Assembly: GCF_045310675.1 (NCBI RefSeq)
Contig: NZ_JBJHZZ010000015.1
Location: 6,366-70,365, forward strand
Direction of reading: 5' to 3'
DNA length: 64,000 nucleotides
Source of the DNA: Clostridium_AT stratigraminis
Lineage (GTDB): Bacteria; Bacillota; Clostridia; Clostridiales; Clostridiaceae
This document shows positions 8,673 through 16,993 of this stretch, piece after piece. The stretch's first letter is position 1. Each line of letters opens with the position of its first letter. The position numbers and the translations under genes are program-made. The notes beneath the pieces are model-generated. The model searched no databases. It worked only from the letters and a program-made list of their open reading frames with translations, and was not told the origin of the DNA.

Positions 8673-8796
8673 ACATAACGTCTCGTGTTGCCGACGTTCC
8701 TAAACCGGGCCCCAGAGGAATACCCCTTGGCTGCGCTTGCGCCGGTGAAGGAATGTACCTTGGCTAGCTACCTGTCATTAACCTTTATATACAATG
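8673..8796 (-). repeat. attC-like site S7, right half deleted
   Basis: The left core CACATAAC ends at 8679 and the long-type left half is intact to about 8791 (through CCTTGGCTAG and CCTTTATATA). The right arm, including the second L-box and the GTTA core, is missing. The sequence passes directly into a MerR-type gene fragment. A single deletion explains both losses. Confidence 0.85.
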
Positions 8797-8960
8797 AATT
8801 TTAAAGTAGTAATCTGCTGAAGTTTTAAAAAATCCTCTTCACAATAAACTCTGTAACCAGAGTCGCTCTTAGATGAAGGTTTAAGTAAACCAATCTTATC
8901 ATAATGAAGTAATGTTTTTATTGATATACCTGCTCTTTTTGAAAACTCACTTATCTTCAA
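8778..8960 (-). pseudogene. MerR-family regulator, N-terminal fragment
   Basis: Sixty residues, MKISEFSKRAGISIKTLLHY...GYRVYCEEDFLKLQQI, form the winged helix-turn-helix of a MerR-family regulator. The family usually has 110-280 residues, with a dimerisation helix and an effector domain. The frame ends inside the remnant of site S7: the last few residues (VYKG) are read from attC sequence, not MerR sequence. The gene therefore lost its 3' end in the same deletion that removed the right half of S7. It is unlikely to regulate normally. It is the only content of cassette C10. Confidence 0.8.
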
Positions 8961-9110
8961 GATACCGCCCCTTTTAGAGCTATTGTAATATCCTACCTTA
9001 GGTCAGGGTCAATATATATTAAATATATTAATATTAGCAAAATAATACTTATAATAGTCAAGTAAAAACAAACAGAAGCTCCAAAGAACGACCCCGATAT
9101 TGCCATTTCC

Positions 9111-9220
9111 TATACCGTCTCTTGTTCAAGACACCGAGAAGCCTAGAGCGACTGCACTTGGCTTCACAGGTGTGCTTTGCAGTCTTTTCATGGAAAGCGA
9201 ACTTGAACATATTGTTATAG
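9111..9220 (-). repeat. attC-like cassette site S8 (short type) with mutated left core
   Basis: L-boxes TGTTCAAG and CTTGAACA pair over 8 bases. Right core GTTATAG begins at 9214. The left core reads TATACC instead of TATAAC, so the invariant AA before the crossover C is damaged. The interior hairpin (GCTTTGC, GGAAAGC) is of the short type. Confidence 0.85.
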
Positions 9221-9232
9221 GTTGCGGCAACC

Positions 9233-9793
9233 TTAATTCTCATTTTTTAAATTTTCACTACATCTTTTTAAAAAGCCTAGTATGACTAATGTAAGTATAA
9301 TTGCTATTATAAAAAGTACGATAATATAAACTACGGCTAATGGAGGTATGAAAATTAAGATATATGAAAACAATACTGCAATCTGAAACATCTTGTATTG
9401 ATTCCATCTTTCATTAGACTCTTTCATTAAATCAAATTCTTCTCGTTTCTCCGCCATATCCTTAATTCCCATAAATAAATTAAATACAATTAATAAATTT
9501 AGCACAAAAGATGCAATTCCAATAGGGATACTAAATATCCCCAATGGGCCTAAATTAATACCTCCACCTTGGGCAGGAGTTTGGTAAATTGAAAATATTG
9601 ATAATATTATCATGGGAATATTATATTTTGCAGCTATACTAAAATAGCTACTACTTGAAGCAAGCTCAACAAACCCGGAAGCAAAGAATAAATAGCCAAC
9701 TATATCTGGTAAAATATCAAAGCCTTGAATTCTGAAACTGAGCATTATAAATATAAATCCCCAATACAATTTATTTATCCCACTTTCATTCAT
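9233..9793 (-). CDS. multi-pass membrane protein of unknown function
   Basis: A 186-aa protein with about five hydrophobic segments: IQGFDILPDIVGYLFFASGF, IPMIILSIFSIY, PIGIASFVLNLLIVFNLFMG, MFQIAVLFSYILIFIPPLA and VYIIVLFIIAIILTLVILGF. A basic Lys/Asn-rich C-terminal tail follows. A charged loop lies at about residues 115-130. It resembles small Firmicute integral membrane proteins, but I recognise no family motif. It is the sole gene of cassette C9, and its 3' end lies only 12 bases from the right core of S8. The start at 9793 has GGGGGTAA upstream. Confidence 0.7.
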   Translation of the reverse strand: MNESGINKLYWGFIFIMLSFRIQGFDILPDIVGYLFFASGFVELASSSSYFSIAAKYNIPMIILSIFSIYQTPAQGGGINLGPLGIFSIPIGIASFVLNLLIVFNLFMGIKDMAEKREEFDLMKESNERWNQYKMFQIAVLFSYILIFIPPLAVVYIIVLFIIAIILTLVILGFLKRCSENLKNEN

Positions 9794-9893
9794 ACAATTA
9801 CCCCCTTATATTGAATTAACTTGTATTATTTTACTGTTTCCTGTAACTATTCTCTCAAAAGGTTTCAGAGAACAGCCCCGTAATTGCCATTTC

Positions 9894-10089
9894 CTATAAC
9901 GTTTCGTGTTGCCGATGTTCCTGAACCGGACCCAAGAGGAATACCCCTTATCTGCGCTTGCGCCGGTGAAGGAATGTGCCTTGGTTAGCCACCTATCTTA
10001 AACCTATATATAGATTATAAACCATAAATTTACACATATCTATATTAAAAAATCCACCTACCAAGTCGGACGGCAACATTTTGTTATGT
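9894..10089 (-). repeat. attC-like cassette site S9 (long type)
   Basis: Left core CTATAAC ends at 9900. L-boxes TGTTGCCG and CGGCAACA pair over 8 bases, the best-formed long-type site. Right core GTTATGT begins at 10083. The interior has the GTTCCTGAACCGG...CCGGTGAAGGAA hairpin. The left flank shares the CCCCG...TTGCCATTTCC segment with S2 and S8. Confidence 0.9.
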
Positions 10090-10446
10090 GAAGTTTTAGA
10101 GCTTTTATTATCTATATGCGTAGATTTACCAGAAAATTATATTATGTGTTTCTTAATATAAGAAAAAGGCGAAGTAACTATAGAAATTGATAATACGAAT
10201 AATGTTCTTTGAAAATTAAATTATGCGGTGAAAAAATAGTATGAAGAACCTCTGCAATCTATAAGATTTATGGGGATTATTTACCATTAAATGATATAAT
10301 TAGAAGTAGTTGAGACATAATAGTATTTTTCCGCGAAGGAGATGATTGAATTTATGCTAATACATGTTGGTACTAAGAAATATGAAGGAACATTGCGTCA
10401 TTTTTTTATCAGGATGGAGAATAGTATAAAGGGGAGTGGAACAAAT

Positions 10447-11358
10447 ATGAGGAAAATAACAAAAAAAACAGGAATATTTCTGATAATCCTTTCAATGTTC
10501 TTAAGTGTTTCTGCTGGAGGTTGTAAGCAAGAAAAAAAATATGGTGATGTAAAAGGGATGTTCTGGGAAGTGAAAAAGGGGAATTCTACGGTGTATATAT
10601 TGGGAACAGACCACGTAGGAGAAAAAAAATTTTTCCCAATGGCACAGGTAGTAGAGGATGCCTTTGACAGCTCAAATATAGTGGTTGGGGAAATTGATAG
10701 CACTGATACTGCTGAAATGTCATCGGCTAAAACTTTGATGGAATACTCAAATAGTGAAACTGCAATGGATCATTTGTCACCAGCTGGTAAGGAAAAGATG
10801 AACAAGTTGTGCAAAGAATTAAACTTAAACCCTGAAACACTATTAAATGAAAAGATTTATGCTATAGGCTTAACAATTCAATTGATGCAGTCTATGAGTA
10901 CAGGTTTTGATCCAGCTTACGGTATAGATAATCATTATCTCTTTAAGGCTAAAGACAATGGTAAAAAAATAGAAGAGATGGAGAGCGTAAAATTTCAATT
11001 TGATATTCTAAATAGTTTTTCTGATAAAGAGCAGGAGAATGAATTTTTACTAAACGTGGGCACAATTGAGGAAACTAAAAAGTTGAATGATGATATATTT
11101 AAAGCTTATAAAGCTGGCGATGAAGAAAAACTTAAAGAGCTGGCATTTGGAGACAAAAACTCTGCTATTGGAGACAAAAATTCTAACATTTATAAGAAAT
11201 GGGTTTTAGAAAGGAATATAGGTATGGCTAATAAAATAGAAGAATACCTTAAAACAAATAATACTTACTTTGTAATGGCGGGAACATTTCATTTTGTAGG
11301 CGATGATAGTGTCATTAAAATGCTGAGAGATAAAGGTTATACTGTTGAAAAGAAGTAG
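10447..11358 (+). CDS. TraB/GumN-family lipoprotein
   Basis: A protein of about 303 aa when started at ATG 10447, which has GGGGAGTGG upstream and begins a clear lipoprotein signal (KKTGIFLIILSMFLSVSAGGC). An upstream in-frame ATG at 10342 would bury that signal. The mature part has the TraB/GumN pattern: FWEVKKGNSTVYILGTDHVG near the start and FVMAGTFHFVGDDSVI near the end, both with the conserved GxxH. Family members are putative metal-dependent membrane-associated hydrolases. A short direct repeat (GDKNSAI/GDKNSNI) lies at about 250-265. It is the only plus-strand gene among the cassettes, opposite to the array direction, so it must have its own promoter. Confidence 0.8.
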   Translation: MRKITKKTGIFLIILSMFLSVSAGGCKQEKKYGDVKGMFWEVKKGNSTVYILGTDHVGEKKFFPMAQVVEDAFDSSNIVVGEIDSTDTAEMSSAKTLMEYSNSETAMDHLSPAGKEKMNKLCKELNLNPETLLNEKIYAIGLTIQLMQSMSTGFDPAYGIDNHYLFKAKDNGKKIEEMESVKFQFDILNSFSDKEQENEFLLNVGTIEETKKLNDDIFKAYKAGDEEKLKELAFGDKNSAIGDKNSNIYKKWVLERNIGMANKIEEYLKTNNTYFVMAGTFHFVGDDSVIKMLRDKGYTVEKK

Positions 11359-11359
11359 T

Positions 11360-11638
11360 AAAAAAGTACATTTTATGTATGTGTCAAAATCTTATAAGTC
11401 TGAGGGAACATTAGGAGATTTAATAAACATTAGTTACTTATCATTTATTTATGCCGTGTTCTTAAATATTTGATATACTCTTGTTGAGACACTTTCAACA
11501 TTCCTTTCATCCCCCTCGTTGTTTCTCGACAACTCAACGATATAGGGTTTTTAGTTTGTTGGCAAGTGTCTTTATTTATAGCTGTTAATCTGTGCACTTT
11601 TAAGCAGCTAAACTCTGCACTTCTATTATGCTATAAAC
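11360..11638. other. scrambled cassette end, possible IS remnant
   Basis: About 280 bases follow the TraB/GumN gene. The expected end of cassette C8 (the reverse complement of its start GTTATGTGAAGTTTTAGAGC) and the left half of site S10 are absent. Instead there is unrelated sequence, including TGTGCACTTTTAAGC and CTCTGCACTTC, which resembles the end of an insertion sequence. No transposase frame is present. An insertion followed by deletion is a reasonable guess; it is not proven. Confidence 0.35.
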
Positions 11639-11660
11639 AACATTTTGTTATCTGTAGTTT
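11639..11660 (-). repeat. attC-like site S10, right core remnant
   Basis: Only AACATTTTGTTA and the following TCTGTAG remain (GTT at 11647-11649). The flank GTTATCTGTAGTTTTAGGTC matches the reverse complement of the end of the same cassette (C7) at S11 in 19 of 20 positions. This identifies it as a genuine cassette start, although the rest of the site is gone. Confidence 0.75.
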
Positions 11661-11795
11661 TAGGTCTTTTATTATCTATGGTCGTATTACTTTCCCCCAA
11701 AAATCGCTTTTCTTTATTTTACAATATAAGAAAAATCCGAATTAAGATACAGTAAAATTCCTTCTAAAATAATTCGATATTCTGGTTCCTTCACT

Positions 11796-12111
11796 TTATC
11801 TTCGCTCTACAATTTCTCCATTATTTTTCAAAATACTCTTCTGTGGAATATAACCTCTTACAGAACTTAATGGATAAACAATACTATCTTTTCCTATTAT
11901 TGTCCCTGGGTTTAAAACCGAATTACATCCTACTTCTGATAAATCGCCAACAATTGCACCAAATTTCCTTAAACCAGTTTCAATAATATCTGAACCATAT
12001 TTTACTTTCACCAATGCTCCATCGGACTTTAAATTGGAGGTTATCCCCTTCAAATATGGCTCTTGCATCTAATTCTTTAACGTTTAATAATTCGTTAATG
12101 GAAATATTCAT
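11796..12111 (-). pseudogene. hexapeptide nucleotidyl/acyl-transferase remnant with internal deletion
   Basis: The 3' part (SNLKSDGALVKVKY, then CNSVLNPGTIIGKDSIVYPL, then SSVRGYIP) is the C-terminal left-handed beta-helix of a GlmU-related UDP-N-acetylglucosamine pyrophosphorylase-like protein. An ATG at 12111 starts MNISINELLNVKELDARAIF, which resembles the N-terminus of the same family. The two parts are in different frames and roughly 100 residues that should lie between them are missing. This is a gene that lost its middle by an out-of-frame deletion. It is the only gene of cassette C7 and is very probably non-functional. Confidence 0.7.
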
Positions 12112-12221
12112 TACAATCCTCCCCTAATTTATTTAGTCATTATCTACAGTTGCAAATTATCTTTTAAGATTTTCCAAAAAAACCAAATGCGTAATCAAAA
12201 CTTCATTAGACCTAAAATTAC

Positions 12222-12415
12222 AGATAACGTTCCGCACTCAAGACGTTCCTGAACCGGACCCCAGAGGAATACTCCTTGGCGTGCTTGCACCGGTGAAGGA
12301 ATGTGCTTTGGCTGTGCTTCAAACATTATCTATGCTCAAATTGTAAATTTCAGCTAACCAACATATTTGTCCAAACAAGCTCCAAGCCAAAGCAAACTTG
12401 AATGTATTGTTATAC
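12222..12415 (-). repeat. attC-like cassette site S11 (hybrid type)
   Basis: Left core CAGATAAC ends at 12228 and right core GTTATAC begins at 12409. The left half is of the long type (ACGTTCCTGAACCGG...CCGGTGAAGGAA). The right half is of the short type (CCAAGCCAAAGC...CTTGAATG). The L-boxes ACTCAAG and CTTGAAT pair with one mismatch. The site therefore looks like a recombinant between two site families. Confidence 0.85.
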
Positions 12416-12500
12416 GTAGCTTTAGGCACCGCACTTTGAGCTGAGCCAATTAAAGAAACTTCCTAAATATATACAATTTAAGAGTTACCACTTTTGTTTG

Positions 12501-12983
12501 CTAACAATGTTTTTTTATTAGTTTTTGTAAATCCATTTCTTTAACAACCTTTAATCGATTATGCCCATCACCATAAAACTTTGTATTTAGGTCATCAACT
12601 AAAAATACTTTCTCATTATCAAAAACAATATCCCAATATTCACTATTATCAAGTCCAAAGCCAGTCCCATCGGTTATTGTTTTACAATTAAGACTCTGTG
12701 ATAAATAATACGCCATAACTAGATCAACCCTTATCCAATCATGTAAATCTGGAAACGAAACAAACTCCCAAACAATGGGGAACTCACTTTCATTTCTTGT
12801 TACTTCATAAAAAACTACAGATGGATTTTTACTGGCGTTACTTAAGTTTAATTTATTTTGCCAACTCTCCAATTGTGAAGTTTCATATCCATAGCAATGT
12901 GATAAATTAAACTTTTCCTTTAATATATTTATTATAATATCTGAATTTATTTCTCTCTCAAAGCCTACCCAAGCAAAGTTCAC
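12501..12983 (-). CDS. unknown cassette protein, 160 aa
   Basis: No family recognised. The protein is acidic and aromatic-rich, with no signal peptide or membrane segment. Features include WVGFEREINSDIIINILKEK at the start, a central FPIVWEFVSFPDLHDWIRVD and a Gly/Asp-rich ITDGTGFGLDNSEYWDIVFD. The size, acidity and single-gene cassette setting resemble stand-alone immunity proteins. That is inference from context, not motif evidence. It is the sole gene of cassette C6. The start at 12983 has weak ribosome-site support (GAGGTTGTGAGAATG). Confidence 0.55.
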   Translation of the reverse strand: MNFAWVGFEREINSDIIINILKEKFNLSHCYGYETSQLESWQNKLNLSNASKNPSVVFYEVTRNESEFPIVWEFVSFPDLHDWIRVDLVMAYYLSQSLNCKTITDGTGFGLDNSEYWDIVFDNEKVFLVDDLNTKFYGDGHNRLKVVKEMDLQKLIKKHC

Positions 12984-13084
12984 ATTCTCACAACCTCAAT
13001 AATTTTTTTGTCACATAAATCTTATAATTAAATTTTAAAAAATATTTAAAAACTTTCTAATAATCTCTTTTTATTTAAAGTTAC

Positions 13085-13278
13085 GTATAACGTCTCGTGT
13101 TGCCGACGTTCCTGAACCGGACCCCAGAGGTATACCCATTAGCGTGCTTGCACCGGTGAAGGAATGTACCTTGGCGTTTGCATCAATTTCTAATTAATTT
13201 AGATAGTGGTCTATTTATTTTTCTTTTCCAACTTGATATATTTTTAAGGCCAAGGCGAACGGCAACATTTTGTTATAG
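13085..13278 (-). repeat. attC-like cassette site S12 (long type)
   Basis: Left core CGTATAAC ends at 13091. L-boxes TGTTGCCG and CGGCAACA pair. Right core GTTATAG begins at 13272. The middle third differs from other long sites (GCGTTTGCATCAATTTC), so only the outer hairpins are conserved. The left flank matches the start of C6 (GTTATACGTA), and the right flank matches the end of C5 at S13. Confidence 0.9.
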
Positions 13279-13404
13279 GTTGCTTTAAGCCTTTTGCCTC
13301 CTATATGCGTAATATTACTCTCATAGGATTCCTTTTCCATGTATATAAATTTAAAAATATTGAGAGGTAACTAACTATACTTATATACTTAAGCCAATAA
13401 TTAT

Positions 13405-14688
13405 CTAGTCCCAATAACTTGAAGCTATCTTTCTTAATAAACTATGTTTGTCATTATTTTCAATTAAATGATCTATAAATAATTGTTCAATTTCTATATC
13501 ATCTTTTATTTTATTAAGTACATTAAAAGCTGTAAGTTTCAGATTATAAGAACAAATCTTAGCACATTTCAATGCAATATTTTTAGTTCTCTTATCTCTA
13601 TTACTTGATAAAATCATAAGTAAGTTTTGTAATGCCTTAAGCTTTTTTTCATCTATATCTGAGAATAAAAATGCTATCTCTTCGTCAGAAATACCTGATA
13701 TATCCAATCCAGAAGCAATAATTTCTGCAAGTTCACCTATTTTTGGATAGTACTTGATAGAATCATGATAACACTCTTCCCATGTTTTATTAATAAGATT
13801 TGTTTTTAGTTTATTTACATTTGTATATTGTATTATATTATCTGTATTTGTGTATTTCTTTTGAAATTCTTCCGGAATACTATCATAGTTAATTTCAATT
13901 CCAGAATAAAAAACTGACTCAGGCACATTAATTTTTCCTTCTCTTTTATACATAATTCCCGCATATGGGAGTATTGCAAGACATTTAACCTGTTTTCCAA
14001 GCATAGCAGCAGCACAAGACTTATGATGTCCATCAAGTATTAAGCTAATAAATTCCGAATAATTATAAACAATGGCTCTTGGGGCACTTTCATAATCTTC
14101 ATACATCTTAATATAATATTCAACTCTCTTTTCATCAAAGCAGTTTGTATTTTGAGTTGGATATAGATATACTGGAATTCCATCAATACAATCAAAATCC
14201 TTAGTTAATATTTCAGCAGTTGCAGGATTCTCGGTAAATGAATCATTCACCTCCCAAAAGAAATGTCCATTGCCATCTGTTGGATATGCTTCTATGTCTG
14301 CAATTACATATAATCCACTTTGTAACAGTCCTAATAAAGGTCTCATATCCATTATTGAATGTTCCAAACTCTCATATGACATATTCAACTTGTCACCTAT
14401 TTTTCTAATTTCAGGACAATCGACAGTATCAATCCCATATCCAGTAGCAAGCATACTAGCGCATGTAGGACATGATGGTGAATCTTTTTGTGCTAATGGA
14501 ATGCCTTTCAATTTGATATGTGATAAATATCTACTCCCATAATAAGCATCATTCAACATCATAGTTTCAGTTTCTAATGCTCCAGTCCCATTGACTAAAA
14601 CTAATTTTGCTGAAGAACACCAATGGTAAGCTGAAGCATCTATATCTTTAATAATATCAACATTTATTTTATTCTTATGAAATAACAT
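13405..14688 (-). CDS. unknown 427-aa protein with ParB-like motif and CxxC
   Basis: A soluble protein of 427 residues with no signal peptide. Near residues 215-240 it has LILDGHHKSCAAAMLGKQVK, closely resembling the DGHHR-x-AA box of ParB/Srx-type nucleotide-binding domains. A CPTC motif at about 73-76 may bind zinc. The C-terminal third looks like helical repeats (ALQNLLMILSS, KNIALKCAKICS). ParB/Srx-like domains occur in DNA partition proteins, sulfiredoxin-like enzymes and CTP-dependent switches; which applies is unknown. It is the largest cargo of the array and the sole gene of cassette C5. The start at 14688 has AAGGAGATAT upstream. Confidence 0.6.
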   Translation of the reverse strand: MLFHKNKINVDIIKDIDASAYHWCSSAKLVLVNGTGALETETMMLNDAYYGSRYLSHIKLKGIPLAQKDSPSCPTCASMLATGYGIDTVDCPEIRKIGDKLNMSYESLEHSIMDMRPLLGLLQSGLYVIADIEAYPTDGNGHFFWEVNDSFTENPATAEILTKDFDCIDGIPVYLYPTQNTNCFDEKRVEYYIKMYEDYESAPRAIVYNYSEFISLILDGHHKSCAAAMLGKQVKCLAILPYAGIMYKREGKINVPESVFYSGIEINYDSIPEEFQKKYTNTDNIIQYTNVNKLKTNLINKTWEECYHDSIKYYPKIGELAEIIASGLDISGISDEEIAFLFSDIDEKKLKALQNLLMILSSNRDKRTKNIALKCAKICSYNLKLTAFNVLNKIKDDIEIEQLFIDHLIENNDKHSLLRKIASSYWD

Positions 14689-14816
14689 AGATATCTCCTT
14701 TTATTAAGAAATTACTAATGATAATTTTGGGCTTGATAATGTTTAAGATTATGATTCACTTATAGACCATTAAAACTACTAAATGCGTATATATACTTTC
14801 TATGGTTTAAAGTTTC

Positions 14817-15012
14817 CTATAACGTCTCGTGTTGCCGACGTTCCTGAAACGGACCCCAAAGGAATACCCCTTGGCTGCGCTTGCGCCGGTGAAGGAATGT
14901 GCCTTGGCAAGCCACCCATTTTTAACCTATATATAGATTATAAACCATAAATTTACACATATCTATATTAAAAAATCCACCTACCAAGGCGGACGGCAAA
15001 ATTTTGTTAGTT
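14817..15012 (-). repeat. attC-like cassette site S13 (long type)
   Basis: Left core CCTATAAC ends at 14823. L-boxes TTGCCG and CGGCAA pair. Right core GTTAGTT begins at 15006. The interior is nearly identical to S1, S5 and S9 over its full length, including TATATAGAT and ATATCTATA, which pair with each other. Confidence 0.9.
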
Positions 15013-15105
15013 GATGTTTAAGGTCTTCTTTTATCTATAGCGTAAGTTCTTTCCCCACCAATTTCCCATTTTTAGTTTGCAAAATAAAAAAATACGTAGT
15101 AAGCG

Positions 15106-16194
15106 CTATACGTTATCAAGTCCAAGATAATCTTTTCTAAATGCATCGATAGAATCATAAGTAAGTACTTGCATATGTAATCTATCATACTCTTCTTTAT
15201 ATAGCTGCATTGCTTCCTCAAATGCATCCACAAAGGAGTCCAGGTTTTTCGCTTGAAAATGTTTCATTAGATTGATAGGAGCAGTTCCACGTTCTTTATG
15301 CATTTCGTCATAAAATCCCTGACAGCTAACACCAGAAGAAAAGGCTAGGAGTAAATCTTTATGCACTGCTGCATATTGCATTTTATTCTTCCAGTTTGAC
15401 CAGATTTCTTCATATGTTCCTTTGAGATTATCCTTTGTTGGGACTGCTTTTTCCAATGTTTCTCCCTCTATCTCATCATAAATTTTCTTAACGGCTTTAA
15501 TTAATTTTGCTGCAGTTTCTTTAATAGCAATCACTGATGCTGCATACATAACATCATTAAAATACTCCTCAAAACGCTTAGGAACATGTTTCATAGCAAG
15601 CATTTCTTCCAACTGATGCTTAACTCCAAGTTTAAAATAACTATGATTTAGGAAGCATACAGTATTGGTCAAATGATAGATAATATCTCCAGATAATTTT
15701 CTCACTACACCTATTTCTTCCTCCAACATCATTTTTCCGTATGCAAGGGTAGCATCCTCTAAATGTTTCCTTGATTTTTCAAGTATTTCCGGAGTCATCG
15801 AACTGTTTATAATATTCAGTGCCTTCTTTCTTAGTTGCATAAATCTTTCCCTACATTCAGGTTCCCTGCAATAAACAATATCAACATCTATAACATGCGA
15901 TACGAAGGTATGATCAAAAGACGCCATTTTCTCTAGTTTTGTCCATGGTGAACCATAGAGATCATATCCGACACCATCTAATATAAAACAGGTTGAAAAT
16001 CCCCATCCTCTTTCATTATTCAAAACCACTAGTAAGTCCAAATCTGATTTTTCATGAAAATCACCAGTAAAAAAGGAACCACAAACACCAATCAAATCAA
16101 TATCATTTTGATATTCTTTCCGAATCTTCTGTATTACTATATCTATTAATTCTTTATTTTTTTGTTTTAGTTTATTTATTACGCTATTATCCAT
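15106..16194 (-). CDS. nucleotidyltransferase-fold protein, 362 aa
   Basis: The N-terminal region (about 25-60) has the polymerase-beta-type nucleotidyltransferase signature GVCGSFFTGDFHEKSDLDLL, with the GS box and the catalytic SDxDL aspartates. The remaining roughly 290 residues are helical. The enzyme should transfer a nucleotide to a small molecule, an RNA or a protein. Aminoglycoside nucleotidyltransferases share this core, so a resistance role is possible but not shown. I chose ATG 16194 because AGGGGG lies just before it; the frame stays open to 16221. It is the sole gene of cassette C4. Confidence 0.75.
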   Translation of the reverse strand: MDNSVINKLKQKNKELIDIVIQKIRKEYQNDIDLIGVCGSFFTGDFHEKSDLDLLVVLNNERGWGFSTCFILDGVGYDLYGSPWTKLEKMASFDHTFVSHVIDVDIVYCREPECRERFMQLRKKALNIINSSMTPEILEKSRKHLEDATLAYGKMMLEEEIGVVRKLSGDIIYHLTNTVCFLNHSYFKLGVKHQLEEMLAMKHVPKRFEEYFNDVMYAASVIAIKETAAKLIKAVKKIYDEIEGETLEKAVPTKDNLKGTYEEIWSNWKNKMQYAAVHKDLLLAFSSGVSCQGFYDEMHKERGTAPINLMKHFQAKNLDSFVDAFEEAMQLYKEEYDRLHMQVLTYDSIDAFRKDYLGLDNV

Positions 16195-16343
16195 TTTGTA
16201 CCCCCTACTATTAAAATACAACTCTTAAAAAAACTAATCTGAATTTTATACTAGTGCTATGTTCTCTTCCAGGTAATCTATGCTTTGTACTACTAATGAA
16301 ATTAGTACATGCGTAAGTAAAACTTCCATAGACCTTAAATTTC

Positions 16344-16485
16344 AACTAACGTCTCGGATTCCCGACGTCCTCCAGCCTTACAGAAATAGCTCAAATTCTT
16401 AGATAGCTCTTATCTTAGTATTTGAGCTACTTCGCCTTGGTTAGGCTGGAGGATGTGCGTAGCGAACGGGAAAGTATTGTTAACT
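16344..16485 (-). repeat. attC-like cassette site S14
   Basis: Left core CAACTAAC ends at 16350. L-boxes TTCCCG and CGGGAA pair. Right core GTTAACT begins at 16479. The interior is a long hairpin: CGTCCTCCAGCC pairs with GGCTGGAGGATG, and TAGCTCAAAT pairs with ATTTGAGCTA. With S16 it forms a third site type of about 140 bases. S14, S16 and about 75 bases to their right are almost identical. Confidence 0.9.
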
Positions 16486-16590
16486 GAAGTCCGCCAGCGC
16501 AGTACTCGAAATTACAACCATCCAAAAGCTCTTTTCATGAAGAATAAAAGAAACTTACGAAATAATTCCGAATCATAAATCCCAAACTAT

Positions 16591-16881
16591 CTATCTTTTT
16601 TTCCAAGATTGCCATAGAAACAAACAAGAGAAAATAAAAGCAGAGACCGAAAACCATTTGTTAATATTGCTGTAAAAACTGTGTTTAAGAAAAGAACTAA
16701 TTAGCAAACAAAGAGACATTACAGCCCAGAAATTGAAATGCCATCTAATGGAGTAGGGTCTAGAAGTTAACTCCTTGTAATTACGATTTACAATAAAACT
16801 TAGTATATAAAAGGTAACGGAAAGACATACCAGAAACCAAGTAAAAATATTCATATTTATATTTATTTCTCCAAACATCAT
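16591..16881 (-). CDS. small membrane protein, 96 aa
   Basis: Three hydrophobic stretches are visible: IFTWFLVCLSVTFYILSFIV (about 12-31), FWAVMSLCLLISSFL (about 51-65) and VSAFIFSCLFLW (about 79-90). A basic C-terminus (SWKKR) follows. No family recognised. It lies in cassette C3 downstream of the SH3-like lipoprotein on the same strand, 112 bases away, so co-transcription is possible. There is a weak ribosome site before ATG 16881. Two adjacent Met codons leave the exact start open by one residue. Confidence 0.5.
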   Translation of the reverse strand: MMFGEININMNIFTWFLVCLSVTFYILSFIVNRNYKELTSRPYSIRWHFNFWAVMSLCLLISSFLKHSFYSNINKWFSVSAFIFSCLFLWQSWKKR

Positions 16882-16993
16882 ATTTATTTACCACTTTTAT
16901 AATACTTTTTTATATTTTCTACACATCGAAAGATAATAATTGTCATTTTTTACTATTGTTCACTATAAAAAAGGATTGTTTATTAAGCTACAT

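Noticed and set aside
9058..9285. Two opposing short frames across site S8
   Set aside because: They are read through the attC-like repeat and lack ribosome sites; the same false frames arise at other repeat copies.
15106..16194. Calling the nucleotidyltransferase an aminoglycoside resistance gene
   Set aside because: Only the generic nucleotidyltransferase core is visible. Being in a cassette is suggestive but does not show substrate.
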